Assembly (NCBI GenBank): GCA_028826165.1
Contig: JAPDFW010000067.1
Span: 186,001-250,000 of the forward strand
Source: Anaeramoeba ignava
Taxonomy: Eukaryota; Metamonada; Anaeramoebidae
Length of the DNA stretch: 64,000 nucleotides
Direction: 5' to 3'
Position numbers and translations under genes: made by a program. Positions within the stretch are counted from its first letter, which is position 1; every line of letters starts with the position of its first letter. Below the pieces are notes generated by a model, which saw only the letters and a program-made list of their open reading frames with translations, made no database searches and was not told the origin of the DNA. Below are positions 49,928 to 60,514 of this stretch, piece by piece.

Positions 49928-50568
49928 AATATTAAATAAATTATTAAATAAATTTTTATCCGATTTTGAAATAAAATATTAAATAAATTAATAAATAAAT
50001 TAATAAATAAATTATTAAATAAATTTTATCCGATTTTGAAATAAAATATTTAAGTTTTTGAATGAAATTCTCAATTTATTTTTTTGTGAATAAAGAGAAC
50101 AGAAAAAAAAAAACGAAAAAGAGAACACAATTAATCAAAAAAAAGAAAAAAGAAAAAAAAAAAAAACTTTTTTCTTTTAAATTGGTTTGATTTGATTTGA
50201 TTTGATTTGATTTAAATTGAATTGAATTGAATTGATTTGAATTGATTTGATTTGAATTAAATTGAATTTGAATTGATTTGAATTGAATTGATTTGATTTG
50301 ATTTGATTTGATTTGATTTGATTTAAATTGATTTGATTTAAATTGATTTGAATTGATTTAAATTGAATTGATTTGAATTGAATTGATTTGATTTAAATTG
50401 ATTTGATTTGAATTGATTTGATTTAAATTGATTTAAATTGAATTGATTTGATTTGAATTGATTTAAATTGAATTGAATTGAGTTGAATTGAATTGAATTG
50501 AATTGAATTGAATTGATTTGATTTAAATTGATTTGAATTGATTTGATTTGATTTGATTTGATTTCTTT
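49928..50568. repeat. Convergent intergenic region with TTGATT/TTGAATTGAA arrays
   Basis: 49930-50050 holds repeats of AAATAAATTATTAAATAAATT and of CCGATTTTGAAATAAAATAT. 50180-50565 is an array of pentamers TTGAT, TTGAA and TTTAAATTGAT, the reverse-complement style of the AAATC/AAATT arrays elsewhere. It ends at the villin stop codon. No gene is visible. Confidence 0.85.
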
Positions 50569-53500
50569 TTAAAATAAACCAACTTTCTTTTTAGCAATTT
50601 GTTGTTTCCAAGAAGGAACTCTTTTAAATTCTTGTCTTGAAACTTTGAAAACTAACTGAAAGTCATCATCTGACAAATAATTCTCCAAAGATTTGGGATC
50701 CAAACCCGGAGGTTTTTGAGGAGCAGTAAGTTCCTGAATTGTATATGTACGTTTTTGCTTTTGAAGAATAGTTTCAGCGAATGAGAATTTATTAGAAGAA
50801 GAAGGAATTCTTCGACGAATTTTGACTCTTGGATGATAAAACTTAATTGCATCATCCCAACCGACAAAATAAGCAGTGAATTGAGGAGGTTCTTTTCCAG
50901 CAAGTATTTGGAAAACTGGAGATTTTTCATCGGGTTTTTTTTGAGTTCGTTCATCTTTGATTTCTTTCCAATATTTGACAGCTGTTTTTAATGTTTGAAG
51001 TCTTATATCTTGAGATGTCACTAATCCAATCCATGCAAAAACACACCAATAAGCGTCCAGTATCATCCCGCTCATATAATCAAGATTATCTTCTAATACC
51101 TTCACTTGTTCAATTGAGAAAACTCCTTTTCGAATCCCGCAGAAAAACAATTTTGGCTCGAAATTTTTTGGCACTTTTTTTTCTATTAATCTTAATGAAG
51201 GTTGCAATTTAAATTCCTTCTTTAATGCAGCGTGATTTTTATCGGTTCTTTCGTATATATCTTGTAGAAATTCTTCGGTTTCTTCTCCTTGTTTAATTAT
51301 TATTAAACTCTCTGGGTTCTTTATCATTCTGGGAACTATATCTTTTTTTGCTATTTCGAAATCTTTTATCAAAACTAATTTTCCTTTCCACAAATAATTC
51401 TTTGATTTTGTTGAGAAAAGAAAGCATGAAAATGGATGGAATCTTTCCGTTGAAAATTCTACTTCAATTCCTACTGTTTGTTTGATTTCTGTTTTGAATT
51501 TTGGGTCTTCTAGATATGAAATATCAAGTTCTTTTCGAAGTCTGCAATTGATATTACGTCTTGTATTGATTTCATAGAGAATTTTTTCTTTTTCTTTAAC
51601 TTCATCTTTAACTTCATCTTTAACTTCATCTTTAATTTCATTTTTAATTTCATTATCTTTAACTTCATTATCTTTAACTTCATTATCTTTAATTTCATTA
51701 TCTTTAATTTCATTATCTTTAATTTCATCTTTAACTTCATTATCTTTAATTTCATTATCTTTAACTTCATTATCTTTAATTTCATTATCTTTAACTTCAT
51801 TATCTTTAATTTCATTATCTTTAATTTCATTATCTTTAATTTCATCTTTAACTTCATTATCTTTTGTTTCATCTTTAACTTTATCTTTAACTTCATTATC
51901 TTTAATTTCATCTTTAACTTCATTATCTTTAATTTCATTATCTTTAACTTCATTATCTTTAACTTCATTATCTTTAACTTCATTATCTTTAATTTCATCT
52001 TTAACTTCATTATCTTTAACTTCATTATCTTTTGCTTCATTATCTTTAACTTCATTATCTTTAAGTTCATTATCTTTAACTTCATTATCTTTAACTTCAT
52101 CTTTAACTTCATCTTTAACTTCATTATCTTTAACTTCATTATCTTTATTATCTTTTCATCTTTTAGTTTTCATTATCTTTAATTTCATCTTTAACTTCAT
52201 TATCTTTAATTTCATTATCTTTAACTTCATTATCTTTAACTTCATCTTTAACTTCATTATCTTTAACTTCATCTTTAACTTCATTATCTTTAACTTCATC
52301 TTTAACTTCATCTTTAACTTCATCTTTAATTTCATCTTTAATTTCATCTTTAACTTCATCTTTAACTTCATTATCTTTAACTTCATTATCTTTAACTTCA
52401 TTATCTTTTGTTTCATCTTTAATTTCATTATCTTTTACTTCATTATCTTTTGTTTCAGTTTCATCAATAATTCTATTTGGATCTTCACCTTTATGAATTA
52501 TTAAATTATTCCCAAACATTAAATAAAAATGTTGTGATTCTTTTCCTTGTACAACACGAATATGCTTTGCTTCACCCTTCAATTCCTTATTATCAATATC
52601 AGCAGTTAACAAAGCAGAAGTTCCTTTTTCAAGAATAGTAGAATCTCTTCCTTGCCAAAAAAATAACATTTTATATTCCTTCTTCAATTCAGAAACATAT
52701 TTATAATAGATTATATAACTTTCTCCAGAATAAAACTCTCCATAATGATCTTTGCTAATCTCTGTCTTATGATTTTCATCGATTCTCCAAATTATTTTTG
52801 TGCCACTTCCATCATCATGAACAACTTCTTCCTCATAAATACCCATTTTATTCTTTGAGTCCAAAGCTTTGAAAACAGGTTCAAGATCAGGTTCATAATC
52901 AGCATCCTGTTTTTCAACAACAGCAATATTGCGGATCAATTCAGGTTTTGTTACAGAAATGGGGAGTTGATCAGGCCAATTTGAAAATTGTTCTTTAAAA
53001 AGCGAATTTTCTCCCGCTTCAATATTCCTTGTTGCAATCATCCATTCAGGATATTTTTCGCTATTGAGCTGCTTTGCAGTTTTCATGGAACCCTTTCGAT
53101 CTTCGATTGAACAGTGTTTGCCAGTCCAGACAAAAACACCTGAAGGTGAAAGAATAATAAACGAATATTTTGTGTTTAAAAGATTAACAGAAGGCAATTT
53201 TCCTTTTAGAACCGGTTCCAACTTAGAATTTTCATAACGATATACTTCAATGGATTTGATGTATTCCTTCTCGAAATTTTGAGGAGATTGAGCAAGTGGT
53301 TCTTTTACTTGATCAAGTGATCCTGAAATCAGTTTCCAAAATTCACTTGTTGTATCATCAGTCGCAACTGTAATAATAGTGGGTCTTCCGCTGTGCTGTT
53401 TTGTTTTTAAATTCTGCGCATAATATAGTGCCTTTCCTTTGGATACTCTGTTTGATTTTTTTCCATGCCAAAGATAAATTTTGTTGTAATTATTATCAAG

Positions 53501-54865
53501 CACAAAAGATGCTCCATGTTCAACGCTACTAATATCGCATGGCACAAGTTTGACTCGCGGATTTCGCAAGCCCTTTACATAGAATAAGTTTGCTTTGGAC
53601 TTTCCTGATCCTAATTTTTGACTTGTGAGATATTCATCTTCGAATTGTTCTTGTTTTTGAATTTCCGATTGTCGATTTTTCTCTTTGAGCTTGAGTTTTT
53701 GTGTAAGTTCTTGAGTGATTTTGTCTTGTTGAGTTACCGCTTCTTGTTTTTTTTCTTTCTTTGCTTCTTCTTTAAGATCCACAATCTCGATTTGATTTGT
53801 GGGAATTTTGCTTTGTCTTCTCACTCCTTTTCTTCTTGCGACACTTTTTTTAATGTGCGTTAATTTTCTTTTTTCAACTGGTTTTTCTTTTTGTTTTTCT
53901 CTTTCTTTTCGATGTTCCAATACTTCTTTTTCGAATTGTTTTTGAAATAATAATGCTCTTTCTTTTAGTGTTCCTCTTGGTTTTTTAGTTGTTTCTTGTG
54001 TTTCTTGTGTTTCTTGTTTTGTTTCTTGTGTTTCTTGTGTTTCTTGTTTTGTTTCCTTAGTTTGATCTGCTTTATCTTCTTTAATATCTTTTGAATGATG
54101 ATATCTGCTTTTAGAATGTGTACTGTCCTTTGAATGATGATTTCTATCTTTAGAATGTGTATTTTCAGTGGAATGGTGATGTCTATCTTTAGAATGTGGA
54201 CTTTCTTTTGAATGATGATGTCTATGTGTTGAATGTGGACTTTCTTTGGAATGCTCATGATTGTGTGTTGAATGTTTTCTATCTCTTGAATGATGATCCT
54301 TTAATTCTTTTTTTTCTTCTTCTTTTTTATCTTCTTCTTTTATTTCTTTTTTATCTTCTTCTTCTATTATTTTATCTTCTTCTTCTTCTTTTATTTCTTT
54401 TTTATCTTTTTCTATTATTTCTTTTTTATCTTCTTCTTTTTTATCTTTTTCTATTGTTTCTTTTTTATCTTCTTCTATTATTTCTTTTTTATCTTCTTCT
54501 TTTATTTCTTTTTTATCTTTTTCTTTTATTTCTTTTTTATCTTCTTCTATTATTTCTTTTTTATCTTTTTCTTCTATTTCTTGAAATGGGTTAGATGGTT
54601 GTTTGTTTTTTCTTTTATTTCCTCTTTTTGATTTATGTTGTCTTTTTGATCTTCTTTTTGATTTTGTTCTTTTTAATTTTTGACTTCTTTTAGATTTTGA
54701 TCTTGATAATTTATTGAATCTGTTTTTGGACATTTTTCTTAATAATGGTTTTGGTTTTGTTTTTGATATTACTCTTGTTAAAGGCTTCATTTCAATTTCA
54801 ATCTCTTCTATCTCTTCTTTTACTTCATCTTTTGTTTCGTCTTCTACTTCAGTATCTGTTTCCAT
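50569..54865 (-). CDS. Villin/gelsolin-like actin-binding protein with headpiece; frame break near 52150
   Basis: On the minus strand from ATG 54865 the protein has: an acidic start; a Lys/Arg/Ser-rich block; KKEIKEEDKK repeats; a His-rich HSKDS repeat; gelsolin-like repeats (53600-52480; ASFVLDNNYNKIYLWHGK, GEFYSGESYIIYYKY, FFWQGRDSTILEKGTSALL, QHFYLMFGNNLIIHKG); a KDNEVKDE array (52445-51595); and then, in the next frame, a last gelsolin repeat (KLFFCGIRKGVFSIEQVKVL, DAYWCVFAWIG). It ends in a villin headpiece (YLSDDDFQLVF, SWKQQIAKKKVGLF). Villins bundle, cap or sever actin. Frames on both sides of 52140-52165 are open and homologous to one villin, so they belong together. A one-base shift inside the repeat array, or an unrecognised small intron, separates them. 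The true 5' end is uncertain. Confidence 0.8.
51595..52445 (-). repeat. Coding KDNEVKDE array between gelsolin repeats
   Basis: Units of 15 bp (TTCATTATCTTTAAC on the plus strand, KDNEV) and 12 bp (TTCATCTTTAAC, KDEV) alternate for about 850 bp. Because both unit lengths are multiples of three, the frame is kept except at 52140-52165. There a TAA follows KDNEN and the unit pattern is scrambled. Confidence 0.92.
54090..54300 (-). repeat. His/Ser-rich coding repeat (HHHSKESPHSKDR-like)
   Basis: About six to seven degenerate 30-36 bp units encode HHSKDS, HHSKES, HSTHNHEHSKES and similar. The stretch has about twenty histidines in about 70 residues, so it could bind metal or be pH-sensitive. It lies between the Lys/Glu repeats and the gelsolin domains of the villin-like protein. 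Confidence 0.85.
54611..54709 (-). repeat. 99-bp direct repeat, copy A (basic KRSQKLKRTKSK block)
   Basis: By eye it is identical over 99 bp to copy B at 56630-56728. It encodes the Lys/Arg/Ser-rich block LSRSKSKRSQKLKRTKSKRR and onward of the villin-like protein. It marks a tandem duplication of the 5' part of that gene with an offset of 2019 bp. Confidence 0.9.
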
Positions 54866-54879
54866 TTCACTATCTTCAT

Positions 54880-56560
54880 CTTTTGTTTCATCTTTAATTT
54901 CATTTTTTATTTCATCTTTTGTTTCATTTTTTGTTTCATCTTTTGTTTCATCTTTTATTTCATCTTTTATTTCATCTTTTATTTCATCTTTTATTTCATC
55001 TTTTATTTCATCTTTTATTTCATCTTTTGTTTCATCTTTTGTTTCATCTTTTATTTCATCTTTTGTTTCATCTTTTATTTCATCTTTTGTTTCATCTTTT
55101 GTTTCATCTTTTATTTCATCTTTTATTTCATCTTTTATTTCATTTTTATTTCATCTTTTATTTCATCTTTTATTTCATCTTTTGTTTCATCTTTTGTTTC
55201 ATCTTTTATTTCATCTTTTATTTCATCTTTTGTTTCATCTTTTATTTCATCTTTTGTTTCATCTTTTTGTTTCAAATCTTTTTCATTTTCTTTTTGTTTC
55301 ATCTTTTGTTTCATCTTTTTTTCATCTTTTTATCTTTTATTTTTTCTTTTTTTCATCTTTTTATTTCATCTTTTATTTTTCATTTTTTTTTTTCATCTTT
55401 TGTTTCATCTTTTTATTTCATCTTTTGTTTTCATCTTTTTGTTTTTCATCTTTTATTTCATCTTTTTGTTTCATCTTTTGTTTTCATCTTTTATTTCATC
55501 TTTTGTTTCATTTTTTGTTTCATCTTTTATTTCATCTTTTGTTTCATTTTTTATTTCATCTTTTGTTTCATCTTTTGTTTCATCTTTTGTTTCATCTTTT
55601 GTTTCATCTTTTGTTTCATCTTTTGTTTCATCTTTTATTTCATCTTTTATTTCATCTTTTGTTTCATCTTTTATTTCATCTTTTATTTCATCTTTTTATT
55701 TCATCTTTTTTTTATTTCATCTTTTGTTTCATCTTTTATTTATCTTTTTTTTCTTTTTGTTTCATTTTTTTATTTCATCTTTTCTTTTGTTTCATTTTTG
55801 TTTCATCTTTGTTTCATTGTTTTTTTCATCTTTTTGTTTCATCTTTTGTTTTCATCTTTTTGTTTCATCTTTTGTTTCATCTTTTGATTTCATCTTTTTA
55901 TTTCATCTTTTATTTCATCTTTTGTTTCATCTTTTGTTTCATCTTTTTGTTTCATCTTTTTTGTTTCATCTTTTATTTCATTTTTATTTCATTTTTATTT
56001 CATCTTTTTATTTCATTTTTTTTCATCTTTTTGTTTCATCTTTTTATTTTCATCATTTTTATTTCATCTTTTATTTCATCTTTTGTTTTATTTTTTCATC
56101 TTTTGTTTCATCTTTTATTTCATCTTTTATTTCATATTTTTTATTTCATCTTTTATTTCATCTTTTATTTCATCTTTTGTTTCATCTTTTATTTTCATCT
56201 TTTTGTTTTTTTCATCTTTTATTTTCGTCTTTTATTTCATTTTTATTTCATCTTTTTATTTCATTTTTGTTTCATCTTTATTTCATTTTTGATTTTTATT
56301 TCATCTTTTATTTCATCTTTTATTTCATCTTTTATTTCATCTTTTTTTATTTTATTTCATTTTTATTTCATTATTTGTTTTTTCTGGTTTTTATTTCATT
56401 TTTGTTTCATCTTTTATTTCATCTTTTGTTTCATCTTTTGTTTCATCTTTTATTTCATTTTTGTTTCATCTTTTATTTCATTTTTTGTTTCATTTTTTGT
56501 TTCATTTTTTGTTTCATCTTTTATTTCATTTTTTGTTTCATTTTTTGTTTCATTTTTTGT
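54880..56560 (-). repeat. 12-bp KDEI/KDET array (ATCTTTTATTTC on the plus strand)
   Basis: The unit CATCTTTTATTT or CATCTTTTGTTT repeats for 1.7 kb. The part next to the intact gene is regular; the outer part has irregular T-runs, missing CATC steps and interruptions such as TTCAAATCTTTTTCATTTTC. Confidence 0.92.
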
Positions 56561-56629
56561 TTCATATTCTTGATTTTTTTTGGATTCATCTTCAATTTCA
56601 TATTCTTGTATTAATTGTTTATTACTCTT

Positions 56630-56728
56630 TCTTTTATTTCCTCTTTTTGATTTATGTTGTCTTTTTGATCTTCTTTTTGATTTTGTTCTTTTTAATTTTT
56701 GACTTCTTTTAGATTTTGATCTTGATAA
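56630..56728 (-). repeat. 99-bp direct repeat, copy B
   Basis: This is the same 99 bp as copy A at 54611-54709. It lies in the disrupted duplicate and is followed, in the minus direction, by SNKQLIQEYEIEDESKKNQ and the irregular KDE array. Confidence 0.9.
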
Positions 56729-57167
56729 AGGATGTGGTTTAGTTTTTGATTTTGCTCTTGTTAAAGGATTTAAATCTTTTTTTGGAGTTTCTTGTTGTTT
56801 TGAATTTAAAAAATTTTTTAATAAGAATTTTTTAATAAGAATTTTTTAATTGAAATTTAATTTTAAATCCTTGTCATCTAATAAAAGAAAATAATAAGAG
56901 AAATTTACTTTCATTTTTCATTTTCATTTTCATTTTTTTTATCAATAAGTTTTTCTTGTTGATTCGTTAATTCAACGTTTTTTGTTTCCATTTTGTGAAT
57001 TTAAATATAAATTTAAATTTAAATATAGATTTAAATGTAAATATAGATAGAAATGTCAATATATCCCTTTTTTTTATTATTATTATTAAAGAAATAACTT
57101 GAATTTAAAAGAAAAGTTGTTAAAAAAAAGAAAATTAAAAAAAAATAAGAAAAAAAAAATGAGAAAA

Positions 57168-57215
57168 AAAAAATTAAAAAAAAAATTTTTTTCATTTTTT
57201 CATTTTTTAATTTTT
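57168..57215 (+). promoter_or_regulatory. A/T-tract switch and TTTCATTTTTT motif before the double-Rho gene
   Basis: AAAAAAATTAAAAAAAAAAT passes into a T-run, then TTTCATTTTTTCATTTTTTAA, about 50-70 bp before the start codon at 57261. It repeats the arrangement seen before most genes in the window. Confidence 0.4.
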
Positions 57216-57260
57216 TAAATTGTTATTATTATTATTAATTTGTTGTTAAATTTATTTTCA

Positions 57261-58424
57261 ATGGATGTTTATAAAATTCTTTTTATTGGTTCAGATTCAT
57301 CACAAAAAACACGATTTCTAACAGTTTATCAAACAGGAAATATTAACCCAGAATACATTCCACCATTTTTCGAAAATTTTATACAAACATTAGAATTTAA
57401 CGGCAAAAAACAAGTTTTTTCTTATTGGGATTCTAACGGACAAGAAGACGAAGACGAGAGCAAAATTCGCCTTCTTTCTTATCCTGGAACAAACCTTTTT
57501 GCTTTTTGTTATTTTATTGGTGATCCTTCTTCATTTAAATTAATTGAAACCTCTTTTTATCCTGAAGCTCATAAAGCAAATCCTTCTGCTTTTTCTATTC
57601 TTATTGGACTTGGCAAAGAAGAAAGATCCAAAAATCACTATAAAAAATTGGTTTCTCCTAAAGAAGCTCTTGAAGCGGTTGTCAGAATGAATTTTGCCCG
57701 CTATTTTGAATGTGACTTGAAAGATTATAAGTCAATCAAAAATGTTATTCTCGATCTGTCAAATTTTATTTGTTCTCAACAAAAAGTCAATCCAAGTCGT
57801 GATCTTGAAAAAAAACATGAAATCAAAATTGACATAAAAACAAACGAAAAGAAAAAAAACCAAAAAACAAAATCAAAATCAAAATCAAAATCAAAAACAA
57901 AAACAAAAACAAAAACAACTGACAACAAAAAAAATCTTTCTTATAAAATTGTTTTTGTTGGTGACGTTGAATCTCAAAAAACAAAAATTTTGTATTCGAT
58001 CAAAACATGGAAAAAAACTAATGATTACATTCCATCCTCAGTTGGTAATTTTAACAAAGAATTGAATATTGAAGGTGATAAAGTCATTTGTCTTTTTTGG
58101 GATACAAGTGGACAAGAAAATTTGGAAAATTTGCGAATTCTTTCTTATTCACAATCAGATTTAATTGTGTTTTGTTATTCTCGAAAAAATTTGGAAACTC
58201 TCAAAAATATTCAAAACAAATGGTTTCCTGAATCACAAAAATTTTGTCCAAAAGCAAAATCAATTATTTTTGGAATTGAAGGCAAAAAAAAAACGGAAAA
58301 TTTTCCAAATCAAAAAGTTGAAGAAGTTTCAAAATCAATTTCTGCAATTAATTCTTTTGTGATCAATAAATTTGATTTTGAAAATGCATTTAAAGCTATT
58401 GAAAAAACAATAAAATTAATTTAA
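57261..58424 (+). CDS. Two fused Rho-like GTPase domains with atypical G1 and no NKxD
   Basis: This is a 387-aa single-exon protein from ATG 57261. Domain 1 (residues 1-178) has G1 GSDSSQKT, a switch I-like region YIPPFFENF and G3 DSNGQE. Domain 2 (about 228-380) has G1 GDVESQKT, YIPSSVGNF and G3 DTSGQENLENLRILSY. The arrangement and the YxPxxxxNF region match the Rho family, but the second P-loop glycine is Gln in both domains. The effector-loop Thr that binds magnesium is absent or displaced, and I find no NKxD or TKxD for guanine recognition. A Lys/Ser/Thr linker joins the domains and there is no C-terminal CAAX box. I infer a pseudo-GTPase or strongly altered nucleotide binding. The shared Gln suggests the change preceded the internal duplication. 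Confidence 0.85.
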   Translation: MDVYKILFIGSDSSQKTRFLTVYQTGNINPEYIPPFFENFIQTLEFNGKKQVFSYWDSNGQEDEDESKIRLLSYPGTNLFAFCYFIGDPSSFKLIETSFYPEAHKANPSAFSILIGLGKEERSKNHYKKLVSPKEALEAVVRMNFARYFECDLKDYKSIKNVILDLSNFICSQQKVNPSRDLEKKHEIKIDIKTNEKKKNQKTKSKSKSKSKTKTKTKTTDNKKNLSYKIVFVGDVESQKTKILYSIKTWKKTNDYIPSSVGNFNKELNIEGDKVICLFWDTSGQENLENLRILSYSQSDLIVFCYSRKNLETLKNIQNKWFPESQKFCPKAKSIIFGIEGKKKTENFPNQKVEEVSKSISAINSFVINKFDFENAFKAIEKTIKLI

Positions 58425-58502
58425 ATAAAAAAATAAAGAAAAAAAGATCAAAATCATTTTTAAAAGATATGAGTCATTTTTATTAATTTTTTTTTTATTT
58501 AA

Positions 58503-58560
58503 AAGAAAAAAAATTTTTTTTTTAATTTTTTTTTTTTCATTTTTTTTTTACCTTTCCATT
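58503..58560 (+). promoter_or_regulatory. A/T-tract switch and TTTCATTTTTTT motif before the nucleoplasmin-like gene
   Basis: GAAAAAAAATTTTTTTTTTTAA is followed by a T-run, TTTTTCATTTTTTTTTAC and CCTTTCCATTTTATCATTTT, ending just before the ATG at 58574. It is one of the clearest copies of the recurrent upstream pattern. Confidence 0.4.
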
Positions 58561-58573
58561 TTATCATTTTATA

Positions 58574-60163
58574 ATGTCAGGATTTTGGGGACTTGAAGCA
58601 AAACCAAACAAATTATATAAAACAGTTCCAGAACAAGATTCAAGATTAACAATGGCAACAATAGGACTTGAAGCTCAAGAAGGACAATCATCATCACTTT
58701 ATGTAATTATTGAAGAAGAAGAACATCTTTTATGCACATTGACACGCGGAAAACAAGATAATGTTAATTTAGATCTTTTATTTGCTTCAGGTAAAAACAA
58801 AAACAAAAAAAACAAAAAAAACAAAAACAAAAACAATAACAAAAACAAAAACAAAAACAAGACAAGATCAAATGAATTTTGAATTTAGAAATTAGAAATT
58901 AGAAATTAGAAATTAGAAATTAGAAATTAGAAATTAGAAATTAGAAATTAGAAATTAGAAATTAGAAATAGATAAATATTTATATTTATTTATATTTATA
59001 TTTATATTTATATTTATATTTATATTTATATTTATATTTATATTTATATTTATATTTATATTTATAATTATATTTATATTGATATTTATATTTATATTTA
59101 TATTTATATTTATATTTATATTTATATTTATATTTTTATTTATATTTATGTTTATTTTATATTTATATTTATATTTATATTTTATATTTATATTTATATT
59201 CATTTTATATTTATATTTATTTTTATATTTATATTTATTTTAAGGTTTTTTATTAATATTTATTTATTTATTTATATTTTATATTCATTTTTATATTTAT
59301 TTTATATTTATATTATTTATATTTTATATTTATATTTATATTTATATTTATATTTATATTTATATTTATATTTATATTTATTTTTATTTTTATATTTATA
59401 TTTATATATATATATTTATAATTATTTATAAATTTATATTTATATTTATATATTTATATTTATATTTATTATATTAATATTAATATTTATATTTATATTT
59501 ATATTTATATTTATATTTAAATTTATATTTATATTTATATATTTATATTTATATTTATTTAAATATTTATATTTATTTTATATTTATATTTATATTTATA
59601 TTTATTTTAAATATTTTTATTTTATTAAATAAAAAGGTGAAGCACTTGCTTTTAAAGTAACAGGTGATATTCCTATTCATTTATCTGGTTATTACGAACC
59701 ATCTTTTACAGATGAATTTGGAGACTTTGAAGATGATGAAGATGATGAAGATTTAGATGAATTATTAGAAAAAGAAGAAAAAGAAGAAGCAGCAAAAGAA
59801 CAAGCAAAAGAAGCACCAGTTCTTATTGAAGATGAAGATGATGAAGATGAAGATGAAGATGAAGATGAAGATGACGAAGATGAAGATGTAGTTGATTTTG
59901 TTCCTCCTCCTAAAGTCGAGCAACCAAAACAACCTCAACAACAATCACCAAATCAACAACAGAATAAAAACAGAAAAAAGAGAAAACAACCCCAAAGTCA
60001 ATCACCTCCAAAAGGAAATCAAAAACAATCCCCTCCAAAAGGACCCCAAAATCAATCTCCAAAAGGACCTCAAAAACCTCAACAAAGAAATCAAAAACAA
60101 TTCCAAAAACCTCAACAAAATCAAGGTCCAAAAAGAATGAAAAAAAGAGGTGGTAAAAAATGA
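58574..60163 (+). CDS. Nucleoplasmin-like (NPL/HD2/FKBP-N type) nuclear protein
   Basis: Exons are 58574-58790 and 59637-60163, giving 247 aa. The N-terminus [17 protein letters not shown] with [17 protein letters not shown] and [13 protein letters not shown] after the splice is the nucleoplasmin-like fold found at the N-terminus of nuclear FKBPs and in plant HD2 proteins. It is followed by an acidic Asp/Glu block (about residues 105-175) and a Gln/Pro/Lys tail with NQSPKGP repeats ending KKRGGKK. No peptidyl-prolyl isomerase domain is present. The expected role is that of a histone chaperone or ribosomal/nucleolar factor. The intron splits the fold at FASG|GEALAF. Confidence 0.85.
58791..59636 (+). 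repeat. Intron with AATTAGAA units and ATTTAT hexamer array
   Basis: After an ACAAAAACAAAAAC start, eleven or so GAAATTA/TTAGAAA units occupy 58882-58970, then (ATTTAT)n fills the rest to the acceptor AAAAAG at 59636. The hexamer is the reverse complement of the one filling the intron at 40274-41928. Confidence 0.88.
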
Positions 60164-60514
60164 ATTAATCCAAAAATCTTTCAAAAATATTAAAAAAAAA
60201 AACTTTTTTTTTTGACTTTTTCTTTACTTTTCTTTTTCAAATCTTTTTTTGAATTTGATTTGATTTGATTTCTCAAAATTTTTTTTTACCTAAATTCATT
60301 CCAATAAAAGCCAATTTAGATTCATTTTTTTTTTAAAACAAAAATTAATTTTATTTTATTATTTTTTATTTTTTATTTTTTATTTTTTGAAAGAAAGAAA
60401 GAGAGAAAGAAAGAAAACAATTATAATTCAAATGAAATTCAATGAAATTAAAAGAAATTAAAAGAAATTAAAAGAAATTAAAAGAAATTGAAAGGAATTT
60501 AAAGAATTTTTTGC
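60164..60514. other. Convergent intergenic region between the nucleoplasmin-like gene and SERF
   Basis: It contains a TGATTTGATTTGATT stretch, TTTTTATTTTT runs, GAAAGAAAGAGAGAAAG, and at 60430-60500 five to six copies of GAAATTAAAA. There is no gene. Confidence 0.6.

Larger units (their letters stand above)
54866..56991 (-). pseudogene. Decayed duplicate of the 5' part of the villin-like gene
   Basis: Reading the minus strand, the region starts at an ATG (56991) encoding METKNVELTNQQEKLIDKK. It meets a stop and then what looks like a small intron (GTAAATTTC ... TTTTATTAG). It then encodes PLTRAKSKTKPHPLSRSKSK and the same basic block as the intact gene, then a KDEIKDET array. From about 56560 down to 55266 the array has many T-run length changes that break the frame; from 55265 to 54880 it is strictly 12-bp phased and runs openly into the ATG at 54865. 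It could instead be the real 5' end damaged by sequence errors. Confidence 0.55.

Noticed and set aside
51510-52139. MKLKIMKLKM ORF on the minus strand
   Set aside because: It is an out-of-frame reading of the KDNEVKDE array; the KDNE frame is the one continuous with gelsolin and headpiece sequence.
54714-56614. Plus-strand SSFISSFVSS and FHLLFHLLF ORFs, resembling membrane proteins
   Set aside because: They are the antisense of the KDEIKDET array and have no complex flanking sequence or plausible start context.
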